Assembly (NCBI RefSeq): GCF_001429505.1
Contig: NZ_LMJW01000018.1
Span: 165,558-229,557, forward strand
Origin: Allobosea sp. Root483D1
GTDB lineage: Bacteria; Pseudomonadota; Alphaproteobacteria; Rhizobiales; Beijerinckiaceae
Reading direction: 5' to 3'
DNA length: 64,000 nt
Under the pieces are notes generated by a model that was given only the letters and a program-made list of their open reading frames with translations, was not told the DNA's origin and made no database searches. Below are positions 9,011-17,269 of this stretch, one piece after another (the stretch's first letter is position 1; each line of letters starts with the position of its first letter). Made by a program: the position numbers and the translations under genes.

Positions 9011-9024
9011 CGCGTAGCGTCAGA
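9006..9024. terminator. Perfect 8-bp hairpin between convergent genes
   Basis: TCTGACGC-GTA-GCGTCAGA spans the metallophosphoesterase stop codon and the last codons of the convergent SDR gene. The stem is perfect with a 3-nt loop but has no U-tract on either strand, so it is a stem-loop that may protect 3' ends or act bidirectionally rather than a classical intrinsic terminator. Confidence 0.35.
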
Positions 9025-9766
9025 CGCAGCGGCCGCCGTCGACCGCCAGCACCGAGCCGGTCACCATTTCGGATTCATCCGAGCACAGGAACAACGCCGC
9101 ATTGGCGATGTCCTGCGGCGTCGAGAAACGGCCCCAGGGGATGGTCGCGGTGAAGGCCTTGCGCTTCTCCGGCGTGTCTTCACCCATGAAGGTCGCGAGC
9201 AGCGGCGTCTCGCCGGCGACCGGGGCGATGGCGTTGACGCGGATCCGGTCGGGTGCGAGCTCCACCGCCATCGACTTCGAGAGCAGGTTCGCGGCGCCCT
9301 TGGAGCCATTGTACCAGGTCAGGCCCGGGCGGGGGCGGACGCCGGCGGTCGAGCCGATATTGAGGATGACGCCGCCGCCATGCTCGCGGAAATGTGGCAC
9401 CGTCGCCTTGGCCATCAGGTAGATCGACTTGACGTTGACGTCGAAGACGCGGTCGAACTCGGCCTCGCTGACATCGAGCATCGGCTGGTTGCGATGGCTG
9501 ATGCCGGCATTGTTGACGACGATGTCGAGGCGGCCGAAGCGCGCGATCACCTTCGCCACGGCGCTGTCGACGCTCTTGCCCTTGCCGACGTCGCAGGCGA
9601 CCGCGAAGGCTTTGCGGCCGATCGCCTTCGCCGCTTCCTTCGCCTTGTCGCCGTTGATGTCGAGTACGGCGACGCGGGCGCCCTCGCGCACGAAGGTCTC
9701 GGCGATGCCGAAGCCGAACCCTTGCGCCGCGCCGGTGATCAGCGCGGTCTTGCCCTTAAGTCTCAT
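9020..9766 (-). CDS. Short-chain dehydrogenase/reductase (SDR)
   Basis: A 248-residue classical SDR. The NAD(P)-binding TGAAQGFGFGIA, the NNAG motif, the catalytic Ser in LNIGSTAG and YxxxK in WYNGSKGA are all present, and the C-terminus ends in VTGSVLAVDGGRCV as in FabG-like oxidoreductases. The acidic residue after beta-2 (VLDINGDK) favours NAD over NADP. It oxidises or reduces a hydroxyl/keto group on an unknown small substrate. Its start is followed by a 106-nt intergenic palindrome upstream. Confidence 0.87.
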   Translation of the reverse strand: MRLKGKTALITGAAQGFGFGIAETFVREGARVAVLDINGDKAKEAAKAIGRKAFAVACDVGKGKSVDSAVAKVIARFGRLDIVVNNAGISHRNQPMLDVSEAEFDRVFDVNVKSIYLMAKATVPHFREHGGGVILNIGSTAGVRPRPGLTWYNGSKGAANLLSKSMAVELAPDRIRVNAIAPVAGETPLLATFMGEDTPEKRKAFTATIPWGRFSTPQDIANAALFLCSDESEMVTGSVLAVDGGRCV

Positions 9767-9872
9767 GGTGTTCCCTCGGAAAGCGTTTTGCCTGGCGACT
9801 TTGGGCCGATTTCACAGGCGGGATAAATACGCTTTCGCGATTGGCCGGATAGCGGAATTGTATGGGCGGCAG

Positions 9873-9980
9873 CGTCATTCTCGGGCGGAGCGAAGCGCAG
9901 ACCCGAGAATCTCAGGACGGGAAGGCGCCGACCAAAACCTCTTCCGGTCCGAGATGTTCGGGTCAAGCCCGAGCATGACG
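9873..9980. repeat. Intergenic palindromic element, CGTCAT...ATGACG family
   Basis: Bounded by CGTCAT at 9873 and ATGACG at 9980. The left arm reads CGTCATTCTCGGGCGGAGCG and the right arm CTCGGGTCAAGCCCGAGCAT, so the ends can pair. It lies between the SDR start and the 3' end of uup. The copy at 23917-24013 shares the right arm. Confidence 0.75.
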
Positions 9981-9986
9981 GCTGGG

Positions 9987-11795
9987 CTAAGCTTCGATCT
10001 CCTCGCGCAGCATCTCAAGCTCGAGCCAGCGCTCCTCGGTCTGCGCGATCTCGCGCGTGACCTCGTCGAGCCTTGCCGTCGCCTTGGCGAAGAGCTTGGG
10101 ATCGCGCGTGTAGAGATCGCCGGCCAGCGCCGCATTGAGCTTGCCGGCTTCGGCCTGCAGTTTTTCCACCTGCTGCGGCAGGGTCTTCAGCGCGTGCTGT
10201 TCGTTGAAGGAGAGCTTGCGCCTGGAGCTGGCCGCGCCGGCCGCCGAGGCGGCCTTCGGCGCTTCTGCCGCCACCTTCACCGGAATGGCCCGCGCCTTGG
10301 CGCCGACGCCGCGACCGCGCTGGGCCAGCATGTCGGAATAGCCGCCGGCGAACTCGGTCCAGACGCCATCGCCATCCGAGATCAGGGTCGAGGAGACGAC
10401 CCGGTCGAGGAAGTCGCGATCATGGCTGACGAGCAGGACGGTGCCGGCATAGTCGGCGAGCAGCTCCTGCAACAGGTCGAGCGTCTCGATGTCGAGATCG
10501 TTGGTCGGTTCGTCCAGCACCAGCAGGTTCGACGGCTTGGCGAGGGCGCGGGCCAGCATCAGCCGGCCACGTTCGCCGCCGGAGAGGGCGCCGACGGCGG
10601 TGCCGCGCTGGATCGGCTGGAACAGGAAGTCCTTCATGTAGCTGATGACATGGCGTGGCGTGCCGCCGACCATGACCTGGTCGGAGCCGCCGCCTGTGAG
10701 CGCATCGCCGAGCGGCGTCGCCGGATCGAGGCTCTCACGGCGCTGGTCGAGCGTCACCATTTCGAGGGTGGCGCCGAGCTTGACCTTGCCTGAGTCGGGC
10801 TTGAGCGCGCCGGTCAACAGGTTGATCAGCGTCGTCTTGCCGGCGCCGTTGGGACCGACGATGCCGATGCAGTCGCCGCGGGCGACGCGCAGCGAGAAGT
10901 CCTTGACCACCGGCCGGCCGTCATAGGCCTTGGCGATGTCGACGGCCTCGATCACCAGCTTGCCCGAGGCCTGCGCCTCGCTCGCTTCGAGCCGGACCGA
11001 GCCGACGGCCTGGCGGGCGGTGCGGCGCTGCTCGCGCAGGCCGTGCAGTTCGCCGAGCCGGCGCTGGTTGCGGGTGCGGCGGGCACTGACGCCATAGCGC
11101 AGCCAGTCCTCCTCGCGGGCGATCTTGCGGTCGAGCTTGTGGCGGTCGAGTTCCTCCTGCGCCAGGACCTCGTCGCGCCAGGCCTCGAACTCGCCAAAGC
11201 CGCGCTCGACACGGCGGGTCACGCCGCGGTCGAGCCAGATCGTGGCGCGCGAGAGCGAGCTGAGGAAGCGGCGGTCATGGCTGATCAGCACCATGGCCGA
11301 GCGCAGCGATTTCAGCTCCTGCTCGAGCCATTCGATCACCGGCAGGTCGAGATGGTTGGTCGGCTCGTCGAGCAGCAGGATATCGGGCTCGGGCGCGAGC
11401 ACGCGGGCGAGTGCGGTGCGGCGCGATTCGCCGCCGGACATGGTGGCGGGGTCTTCCTCGCCGGTCAGGCCCAGTTCCTCGATCAGGTATTGCGCGCGAT
11501 AGGCGTCGTCGCCGGGTCCGAGCCCGGCCTCGACATAGGACAGCGAGGTCTTGTAGCCGGAGAAATCGGGCTCCTGCGGCAGATAGCGGATGGTCGCGCC
11601 CGGCTGGACGAAGCGCTCGGCGCTGTCGGGCTCGACGATGCCTGCCACGATCTTGAGCAAAGTCGATTTGCCGGAGCCGTTGCGGCCGACCAGGCAGACC
11701 CGCTCGCCGGCGGATACTGCGATCTCAGCGCCTTCCAGCAAGGGTTGGCCGCCGAAGGTGAGCGCGACGTCGCGAAGGTGGAGCAAAGGAGCCAT
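9987..11795 (-). CDS. uup: ABC-F family ATPase Uup
   Basis: A 602-residue soluble ABC-F protein with two ATPase domains and no membrane segment. Walker A motifs are GRNGSGKST (first domain) and GPNGAGKTT (second); signatures are MSGGESRRTALAR and LSGGERGRLMLAR; both Walker B regions end in LDEPTN. After the second domain comes a linker rich in Ala and a C-terminal coiled coil (about 525-602), the DNA-binding extension typical of Uup. Uup affects transposon excision and replication or ribosome-associated processes. The ATG at 11795 is chosen since the 22 upstream residues are not family-like. The promoter side faces overlapping palindromes shared with the gene at 11907. Confidence 0.88.
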   Translation of the reverse strand: MAPLLHLRDVALTFGGQPLLEGAEIAVSAGERVCLVGRNGSGKSTLLKIVAGIVEPDSAERFVQPGATIRYLPQEPDFSGYKTSLSYVEAGLGPGDDAYRAQYLIEELGLTGEEDPATMSGGESRRTALARVLAPEPDILLLDEPTNHLDLPVIEWLEQELKSLRSAMVLISHDRRFLSSLSRATIWLDRGVTRRVERGFGEFEAWRDEVLAQEELDRHKLDRKIAREEDWLRYGVSARRTRNQRRLGELHGLREQRRTARQAVGSVRLEASEAQASGKLVIEAVDIAKAYDGRPVVKDFSLRVARGDCIGIVGPNGAGKTTLINLLTGALKPDSGKVKLGATLEMVTLDQRRESLDPATPLGDALTGGGSDQVMVGGTPRHVISYMKDFLFQPIQRGTAVGALSGGERGRLMLARALAKPSNLLVLDEPTNDLDIETLDLLQELLADYAGTVLLVSHDRDFLDRVVSSTLISDGDGVWTEFAGGYSDMLAQRGRGVGAKARAIPVKVAAEAPKAASAAGAASSRRKLSFNEQHALKTLPQQVEKLQAEAGKLNAALAGDLYTRDPKLFAKATARLDEVTREIAQTEERWLELEMLREEIEA

Positions 11796-11869
11796 GGCGC
11801 GGGGGATAGACTGCGGCGGCGCGCCTGTCACCCTTCCGGGTCTTGCGACGCGGTTCAGCATGATCCACT

Positions 11870-11900
11870 ATGAGATACGATTTGTATCTCATATGAGATT
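11870..11900. promoter_or_regulatory. Overlapping palindromes (three half-sites) in a divergent promoter
   Basis: ATGAGATAC-gattt-GTATCTCAT at 11870-11892 is a perfect 9-bp inverted repeat; it overlaps a second perfect 14-bp palindrome ATCTCATATGAGAT at 11886-11899. Together they give three ATGAGAT half-sites in 31 bp of AT-rich DNA, between divergent uup and the gene at 11907. The layout is that of an operator for a dimeric regulator of TetR/GntR kind; the regulator is not identified. Confidence 0.5.
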
Positions 11901-11906
11901 AAGTCC

Positions 11907-12263
11907 ATGAGACAGCCGACCCTGCGCAAGCCAAGACCCGCCTGCATTGGGGATAATGGCGGCCCGCCCTTGGAAGAGAAGAAGCGCAAGCCGGCGGCTG
12001 AGAAGGGTGAGATCGGCCATTCTTTCGACTGGCGCTTCGCCCATCGCAAGGCCTGGAGGAAGCCGCGCGAGATCGCGCTCAGGCGGCAGGAACGGGCCGA
12101 GGCGCTCGGCTTGACCTATGAGGAATATACGCTCGAAGTGCTGGAGCGCGGCTATTTCCCGCAGGTCGAGCATGTCGAGACGATCGTCGCCAACCGGCCC
12201 CAGCGTCGGCGCGACGGTGGCGTGGTCGGGCAGTCGCTGAAGGGGATGCGGCTGAAGAAGTAG
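11907..12263 (+). CDS. Small basic protein with CIGDNGGPPLE motif, unknown function
   Basis: A 118-residue Lys/Arg-rich protein. Near the N-terminus it carries CIGDNGGPPLE, a variant of the IGxNGGPPL motif I recall from many short alphaproteobacterial proteins, some of them phage- or plasmid-borne. The middle (FDWRFAHRKAWRKP) is strongly basic and aromatic; the rest is helical and ends in basic KGMRLKK. There is no signal peptide. The ATG lies 7 nt after the operator-like palindromes, so it may be under tight control and could bind nucleic acid, but this is inference. It is followed by an intergenic palindrome. Confidence 0.65.
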   Translation: MRQPTLRKPRPACIGDNGGPPLEEKKRKPAAEKGEIGHSFDWRFAHRKAWRKPREIALRRQERAEALGLTYEEYTLEVLERGYFPQVEHVETIVANRPQRRRDGGVVGQSLKGMRLKK

Positions 12264-12267
12264 AGGG

Positions 12268-12359
12268 CGTCATTCCCGGACGGAGCAAAGCGCAGATCCG
12301 AGAATCTCAGGACCAGCTAGCTGGTTTCCGTCATGGTCGGGTCAAGCCCGACCATGACG
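12268..12359. repeat. Intergenic palindromic element, CGTCAT...ATGACG family
   Basis: Starts CGTCATTCCCGGACGGAGCA and ends GGTCGGGTCAAGCCCGACCA before ATGACG at 12354-12359. It sits 4 nt after the stop of the gene at 11907 and 5 nt before the end of the convergent acyltransferase gene, and shares GAGAATCTCAGGAC with the copy at 9873. Confidence 0.72.
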
Positions 12360-12364
12360 GGGTG

Positions 12365-13411
12365 CTAAGCCCGCAGCGCCCGCCGCAGCACCCTGGTCAT
12401 CGGCCGCTCGAACCAGTGGTAGACCGCCAGCGCCGCGAGCACCGCGGCCACTAGCGCCAGGACGATAAAGAGGCCGGTTGCACTTGGAGCGAGCCGGGCG
12501 AAGACCTCGCGCAGCGCCCGCATGGCGAAAGGGTGGACGAGGTAGAGCGCATAGGAGGCATCGCCCAGAACCGCCAGCGAACGTACCAGCGCCGATGGAG
12601 CGGTGACGTTGCGCCCGCAGGCCGCAGCGGTGACGAGGAGGAGCGCGGCGGGCCCGCGCAGGGCGACGGCGCCCCAGGAGGTCTGGGCCCAGCCGTCGCC
12701 GGAGGCGATCACGAAGAGGGCAATGCCGACAGTCGCCATCAGCCAGCGCAGGCGGCCGTCGAGCCTGAGGCCGTTCTGGCGCAGCAGGCCGACCGCCATG
12801 CCGGCGGCGAATTCGAGCACGATCGGCTGGCCCCAGAAGCCGAAGGGCAGGGGCAGCGGCCCGGCGAGGGCCTGCGCTCCGACCAGCCCGGCGAGAGCGA
12901 CGCAGACAAGCGGCACGACCAGTCGTCCGGGCGCCAGCAGGGCTGCGCCGAACAGGGCGTAGAACAGCATCTCGTAGTTCAGCGTCCAGCCGAGCGAGTA
13001 GACCGGCTGGAGCTCGCCCGCCGCGTTTGACATCGGCCAGAACAGATAGGAGGCGGCGATCTGCTGGAGGCTCGGCGCGCCGGAATTGAGCAGCGCGGGC
13101 GAGGCGAGCAGCACGGCGAGGAAGAGCGTGGTCGCAGCCCAGTAGAGCGGCACGATCCGCGCGATGCGCCGGGCGATGAATAGCCGTGCCCCGCCTTGCC
13201 GGTCGAACAGCCCGGCCGAGGAATGCACCATGATGAAGCCGGAGATGACGAAGAACAGGTCGACGCCGGCGGTCCAGGGCAGGGCATGCGAGGGCGTGAA
13301 GCTGGTGCCGGCCCTTGCCGCGAGGAAGCCGGCATCGGCCTGGACGTGATGGACCGCGACCATCAGCGCCGCAAGCGCGCGCAGGACCTGGATGCCGTAG
13401 AGCTGGGGCAA
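12365..13411 (-). CDS. Acyltransferase 3 family membrane protein
   Basis: A 348-residue multi-pass membrane protein of the acyltransferase-3 (OafA/NodX-like) family, which O-acetylates or O-acylates surface polysaccharides. The start MPQLYGIQVLRALAALMVAV and the catalytic-type His in VHHVQAD are typical, followed by FFVISGFIM, where FxxSGFxM is the hallmark second motif, and about ten hydrophobic segments. The first codon is TTG; no ATG or GTG upstream in frame precedes the family-conserved LRALAAL block. It lies 45 nt after glk on the same strand and may be the last gene of the hyi-glk operon. Confidence 0.82.
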   Translation of the reverse strand: MPQLYGIQVLRALAALMVAVHHVQADAGFLAARAGTSFTPSHALPWTAGVDLFFVISGFIMVHSSAGLFDRQGGARLFIARRIARIVPLYWAATTLFLAVLLASPALLNSGAPSLQQIAASYLFWPMSNAAGELQPVYSLGWTLNYEMLFYALFGAALLAPGRLVVPLVCVALAGLVGAQALAGPLPLPFGFWGQPIVLEFAAGMAVGLLRQNGLRLDGRLRWLMATVGIALFVIASGDGWAQTSWGAVALRGPAALLLVTAAACGRNVTAPSALVRSLAVLGDASYALYLVHPFAMRALREVFARLAPSATGLFIVLALVAAVLAALAVYHWFERPMTRVLRRALRA

Positions 13412-13456
13412 GGCGGGGATCGTCTGTGAACGGGGGCAGGTTGAGCGCTGGAGCGC

Positions 13457-14461
13457 TCAGGCAAACCACAAGCGCGCGGGATCGTCGAGGCCGAAGCGGC
13501 CGGGGGTAGCGGCGATCGCTGCCAGGCCCTGTTCGGCGGGATCATCGGCGGTGATGACGTCGAGCGAAAAGCGGGCGGCGAGATCCTCGACCGGCGGCTT
13601 GCCGGCGAAGACAGCGTGGATCGTCGCCTTATCGGCGAGCGGCAGGATGCGCGGCGCGATGCCGCCGGCGAGATAGACGCCGCCGGTCGCCTTGAAGCCG
13701 AGCGCGAGATCGCCGGCGACGCGGGCCAGCAGCCGCCAGAAGCAGACCACCGCCATCAGTGCCGCGGGATTGCCGTCGAGCGCCAGCGCGGAGACGTCGG
13801 CGGCGCTGACATCCGGTTCGGCGACGTCCGATTGGCGCATCACCGCGCGATGGAAGCGGATGAGGCCGCTGCCGCTGAGCAGTTCCTCGACGGTGACGCG
13901 CGGCAAGCCCTCGGCCAGCGCCGGCCAGAGCTTCACCTCGGTCGGGTCCTCCGGTCCGATGCCGATATGGCCGGATTCGGTCGGCACCAGCATGCCGGTG
14001 TCACCGCGTCGCAAAAGGGCAGCGGCACCGAAGCCGGTGCCGGGGCCGAGCACGAGGCGCGGACCTTCAGGTTCCGGCTGACCATGGACGAGATTGACCA
14101 GGTCACGGTCCCTGAGCACCGCGAGCGAGGCGGCGAGCGCCTCGAAATCGTTGACCAGCAGCCCCTGCTCGAAACCGAGCGCGCGGCCGAGTGCCGGGCC
14201 GTCGAAATGCCAGCTGGCATTGGTGAGCTGCGCCTTGCGGCCATCGAGCGGGCCGGCGACGGCGAGGATGGCCGAGCGCGGCTTCACCGTCAGTGTCGAC
14301 AGCACCGAGCCGAGCGCCGCCTCGGGCGACGGATGCGCGCCGGTGCTGATCCGGGCCAGCGGTTCATGCAGGGCGCCGGGCGTCGGCACCAGCGAAAGCC
14401 GGCAATTGGTGCCGCCGATATCGGCGACGAGGACCGGATGGGGGAACCTTGAGCCGCTCAC
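13457..14461 (-). CDS. glk: Glucokinase
   Basis: A 334-residue Glk-family (PF02685-type) kinase that forms glucose 6-phosphate with ATP. It shows the phosphate-binding LVADIGGTNCRLSL at residues 12-25, LAVAGPLDG, the catalytic-type NDFEALA segment and the adenosine motif LGPGTGFGAA. The start is a GTG at 14461 that overlaps the stop of the upstream isomerase gene in GTGA, showing translational coupling. The longer frame upstream encodes non-family arginine-rich sequence and was rejected. Confidence 0.87.
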   Translation of the reverse strand: MSGSRFPHPVLVADIGGTNCRLSLVPTPGALHEPLARISTGAHPSPEAALGSVLSTLTVKPRSAILAVAGPLDGRKAQLTNASWHFDGPALGRALGFEQGLLVNDFEALAASLAVLRDRDLVNLVHGQPEPEGPRLVLGPGTGFGAAALLRRGDTGMLVPTESGHIGIGPEDPTEVKLWPALAEGLPRVTVEELLSGSGLIRFHRAVMRQSDVAEPDVSAADVSALALDGNPAALMAVVCFWRLLARVAGDLALGFKATGGVYLAGGIAPRILPLADKATIHAVFAGKPPVEDLAARFSLDVITADDPAEQGLAAIAATPGRFGLDDPARLWFA

Positions 14462-15237
14462 GCGTGCTTCTTCCAGGGCAAGAACCAGCCGAGGCCTTCG
14501 AGCGTGCCGGCACGCGGACGATACTCGCAGCCGACGAAGCCGGGATAGCCGAGCGAATCGAGCTGGGCGAAGAGAGCCGGATAATCGGGCCGGGTGCCGT
14601 CGGGCTCGCGCCGTCCCTCGGCATTGGCGATCTGGACATGGCCGATCAGCGGATAGAGCGCCTCCAGGCGCGCGCCGACGTCGCCGTGGATCAGCTCGCA
14701 ATGATACATGTCGAACTGCAGCTTGACGTTCGGCCGGCCGGATTCGCGGACGTACGTCGCCGCCTGGTCGAAATCGTTGAGGAAATAGCCCGGCATGTCC
14801 TTGCCGTTGATCGGCTCGAGCAAGAGGTCGACGCCATGCTCGCCGAGCTTGTCGGCGGCATAGGCGAGCGAGGCGCGATAAGCCTTCTGCGCCGCCGGAT
14901 CGTTGGGGTCGGTGAGGCCGGCCATCATGTGCACGCGCTTGACGCCGGTCTCGTGGACATAGGCCAGCGCCGTCTCGACGCCTGTGCGGAACTCCTCTTC
15001 GCGGCCGGGCAGCGCCGCCATGCCGCGCTCGCCCTTGGCCCAGTCGCCGGGTGGCAGGTTGAACAGCGCCTGCTCAAGCTCGCCGCCGGCGAGCGCCAGG
15101 CCGACCTTCTCCGGCGGATGTTCATAGGGGAACAGGAACTCCACCGCCTCGAAGCCGGCCTCGGAGGCCGCCTTGAAACGGTCGAGGAAATCCCACTCGT
15201 TGAACATCATCGAGAGATTGGCGGCAAAACGCGGCAT
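14458..15237 (-). CDS. hyi: Hydroxypyruvate isomerase / 2-oxo-tetronate isomerase family
   Basis: A 259-residue AP-endonuclease-2-fold TIM barrel sugar isomerase. Conserved family blocks are visible: PRFAANLSMMFNEWDFLDRF at the start, AVEFLFPYE, LLEPINGKDMPGYFL (metal-binding Glu), LQFDMYHCE and GFVGCEYRPRAGT near the end. These match Hyi (hydroxypyruvate to tartronate semialdehyde) and OtnI equally, so the substrate is not settled. Tartronate semialdehyde reductase and glyoxylate carboligase are not in the window. It is coupled to glk by a GTGA overlap. Confidence 0.83.
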   Translation of the reverse strand: MPRFAANLSMMFNEWDFLDRFKAASEAGFEAVEFLFPYEHPPEKVGLALAGGELEQALFNLPPGDWAKGERGMAALPGREEEFRTGVETALAYVHETGVKRVHMMAGLTDPNDPAAQKAYRASLAYAADKLGEHGVDLLLEPINGKDMPGYFLNDFDQAATYVRESGRPNVKLQFDMYHCELIHGDVGARLEALYPLIGHVQIANAEGRREPDGTRPDYPALFAQLDSLGYPGFVGCEYRPRAGTLEGLGWFLPWKKHA

Positions 15238-15331
15238 GAAAGGTCTCGTCAGTCAGATTGCGGGCGCAAGCTAGCCCGTTCGGGCCGGCACGTCATCGGT
15301 AACCTGCAGGATGTGGGACAGTTCCGCTTGA

Positions 15332-16084
15332 TCAGCCGCCGAGCAGGCGGGGGAGCGACGAGGCCAGCAGCGCGATGCCCGACAGGGTCAGCAGGCTGAG
15401 CACGATGCGGTGGAAGGCCTGCTCGCTGATACCGATATAGAGCCGGCCACCGAGCAGCGAGGGGATCAGCATCGCCGGCGCGACGATGGCGAAGGCCGGC
15501 CACATCTCGCGCGTGACGTTTCCTGCCAGCACATAGCCGAGCATGGTCACGGCGAGCATGGTCAGGTTGAAGTTCTGGACGATGGAGCGCTGCGCGTCCT
15601 TGTCCATCCGGCGCAATGAGCACCACAGCGTCGGCAGCACGCCGGAGAAACCGCCGAAGCCGCCCATGATGCCGCCGCCGAGGCCGATCGCGCCGTCCGC
15701 CAGGCGCCCGCCGCTGCGGATCGGCGGCAGATGCGGCGCGAACAGCATGATCGGGCACCACACCGCCAGCAGGATGCCGAGCCCGGCCTTGAACACGTTG
15801 GGCTCAATCAACGGCAGGAGCAGGACGCCGACCGGGATGCCGGCGAGGCCGCCGAGCAGGAAAGGCCAGAGCCGGGCGAAGTCGAAGCCGCGGCGTACGG
15901 TCAGTGCCGCGATGGTCTGGCCGGTCAGGCCGCCGAATACCGCCATGACGGCGGCGAGCTTCGGGTCGAGCGTCCAGGCCCAGACCGACATGGCGACAAG
16001 GCTGAAGGCGAAGCCGGACAGCCCCTGCACGAAGCCGGCGAGAGCGGCGCCGAGAGCCAGGGTCAGGATTGTGGAGGTATCCAT
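15332..16084 (-). CDS. TSUP (TauE/SafE) family permease
   Basis: A 250-residue membrane protein with about eight hydrophobic segments in two repeats, each containing a Gly/Phe-rich motif: FVQGLSGFAFSLVAMSVWAW in the first half and GIMGGFGGFSGVLPTLWCSL in the second. This is the TauE/SafE (TSUP) signature; members export sulfite, sulfoacetate or other organic acids. The ATG at 16084 begins the first helix directly; a longer frame runs into an intergenic palindrome and was rejected. It lies 94 nt upstream of hyi on the same strand. Confidence 0.83.
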   Translation of the reverse strand: MDTSTILTLALGAALAGFVQGLSGFAFSLVAMSVWAWTLDPKLAAVMAVFGGLTGQTIAALTVRRGFDFARLWPFLLGGLAGIPVGVLLLPLIEPNVFKAGLGILLAVWCPIMLFAPHLPPIRSGGRLADGAIGLGGGIMGGFGGFSGVLPTLWCSLRRMDKDAQRSIVQNFNLTMLAVTMLGYVLAGNVTREMWPAFAIVAPAMLIPSLLGGRLYIGISEQAFHRIVLSLLTLSGIALLASSLPRLLGG

Positions 16085-16147
16085 GGATCGGGCTTCCGAG
16101 CCTGCTGACCTGTTTGGCCGTGCGTTACCATCGTCGTCAACGCGAGA

Positions 16148-16250
16148 GTCGTCCCGGGCGGAGCGAAGCGTAGACCCGGGACCCATTCCGGAACGGTTCA
16201 GGAATGGATCCCGGATCGGCGCCGCTATCGCGGCTTGTCCGGGACGACCA
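16148..16250. repeat. Intergenic palindromic element, GTCGTCCCGGG...CCCGGGACGAC type
   Basis: Left end GTCGTCCCGGGCGGAGCGAA and right end GCTTGTCCGGGACGACC are complementary. The centre holds CCATTCCGGAACGGTTCAGG, itself partly self-complementary. It is related to the elements at 20901-21009 and 41414-41472. It separates the TSUP gene from the exported-protein gene. Confidence 0.75.
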
Positions 16251-16269
16251 GTCGGAGATTGGTGATGGG

Positions 16270-17265
16270 TTACTTCTTCGCTTCCGGCTTGGCCGGCGGA
16301 TTCGGGTCCTTCGAGAAGCTGCGGAAGACCATGTCGGGCGAGGAGGTGTTGTGACGCGAATGGGTGGCGCGGCCCATCCAGACATCGGTCGCCTTGCCGC
16401 CGGTGAAGGGCATCAGCGCCTCCTCGCGCCAGCCCTTGGCGCCGGGTTCGCGGATGGCGATGCGGGCGACGTCGTTGTTGAACTCGGTGACGTACATCGA
16501 GCGCAGCGCGGCGAAGGCCTTGCCGCCGGCGACCGGCTTATCGAGCACGGCGTCGAGCACCATGCGGTTCTCATCGACGCTGTCGAGCTTCAGCGTGCCC
16601 GAGCTGCCATCCTTGAAAGCGAGATTGAAGGAGAGCGTCTTTGGATCGAAGGCGATCTCCTTGATATTCACCACCGGCCGGGCGCCGTCCTGCTCAACCG
16701 GGCCGAACAGGAAGGAGGAGCCGTAGGCCGCGGCCGAAAGTTGCTGCGGCGGCAGCGGGCGGACACGCCAGTAGCCATCCTGCGGATAGACGACCAGCAC
16801 CTCGTAGGAGCCGGTCTTGCCGAGCTTCCAGAGCTGGACGAGATGCAGGCCCTTCTCGACGCGGTCGCCGACCCGGAAGGTCGTCTCGGCCGGGCGCCAG
16901 AAGCTCTCGAAGGTGTAGCCGACGAGCCAGTACTCGATGCTCTCGTAGAAGGTGATGCGCTGCGGCGGCACCGGCGCCTTGAAGACGGGATCGCCGGTCA
17001 TGTCGCAATCGGTCCAGTCGGCGTCCCAGTTGTCGCGCAGCAGGCCGGCGATATAGGCCGGATGCGCGGCCTCGATGCGGAAGCGACGGACCTCCGGCGA
17101 GATCGCCTTGATGGTGACGTTGTCCTTCTCGGCGCAGGCGACCTGCTCCGACTCGTTCTTGACCTCGACGGCGACGTCGCCGGCGGCATGGGCTGCCATG
17201 GCGGAGGCAAGGAGAGCAAATGGAACCAGGAAGGTGCGCAGCCGCGCGGACAGGGTCGTCATCAT
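16270..17265 (-). CDS. Exported protein of unknown function downstream of mdoH
   Basis: A 331-residue protein with a clear Sec signal peptide: basic MTTLSARLR, hydrophobic FLVPFALLASAMA, and cleavage after AHA. The mature part begins GDVAVEVKNESEQVACAEKD and holds several Trp/Tyr-rich beta-type stretches plus two early cysteines (near residues 46 and 83) that could form a disulfide. I do not recognise the family. Two ATGs in tandem (17265 and 17262) are possible starts; they lie 4-7 nt after the FkbM gene stop, so this is the third gene of the mdoH operon and probably acts in the periplasm with its product. Confidence 0.72.
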   Translation of the reverse strand: MMTTLSARLRTFLVPFALLASAMAAHAAGDVAVEVKNESEQVACAEKDNVTIKAISPEVRRFRIEAAHPAYIAGLLRDNWDADWTDCDMTGDPVFKAPVPPQRITFYESIEYWLVGYTFESFWRPAETTFRVGDRVEKGLHLVQLWKLGKTGSYEVLVVYPQDGYWRVRPLPPQQLSAAAYGSSFLFGPVEQDGARPVVNIKEIAFDPKTLSFNLAFKDGSSGTLKLDSVDENRMVLDAVLDKPVAGGKAFAALRSMYVTEFNNDVARIAIREPGAKGWREEALMPFTGGKATDVWMGRATHSRHNTSSPDMVFRSFSKDPNPPAKPEAKK

Positions 17266-17269
17266 CGGA

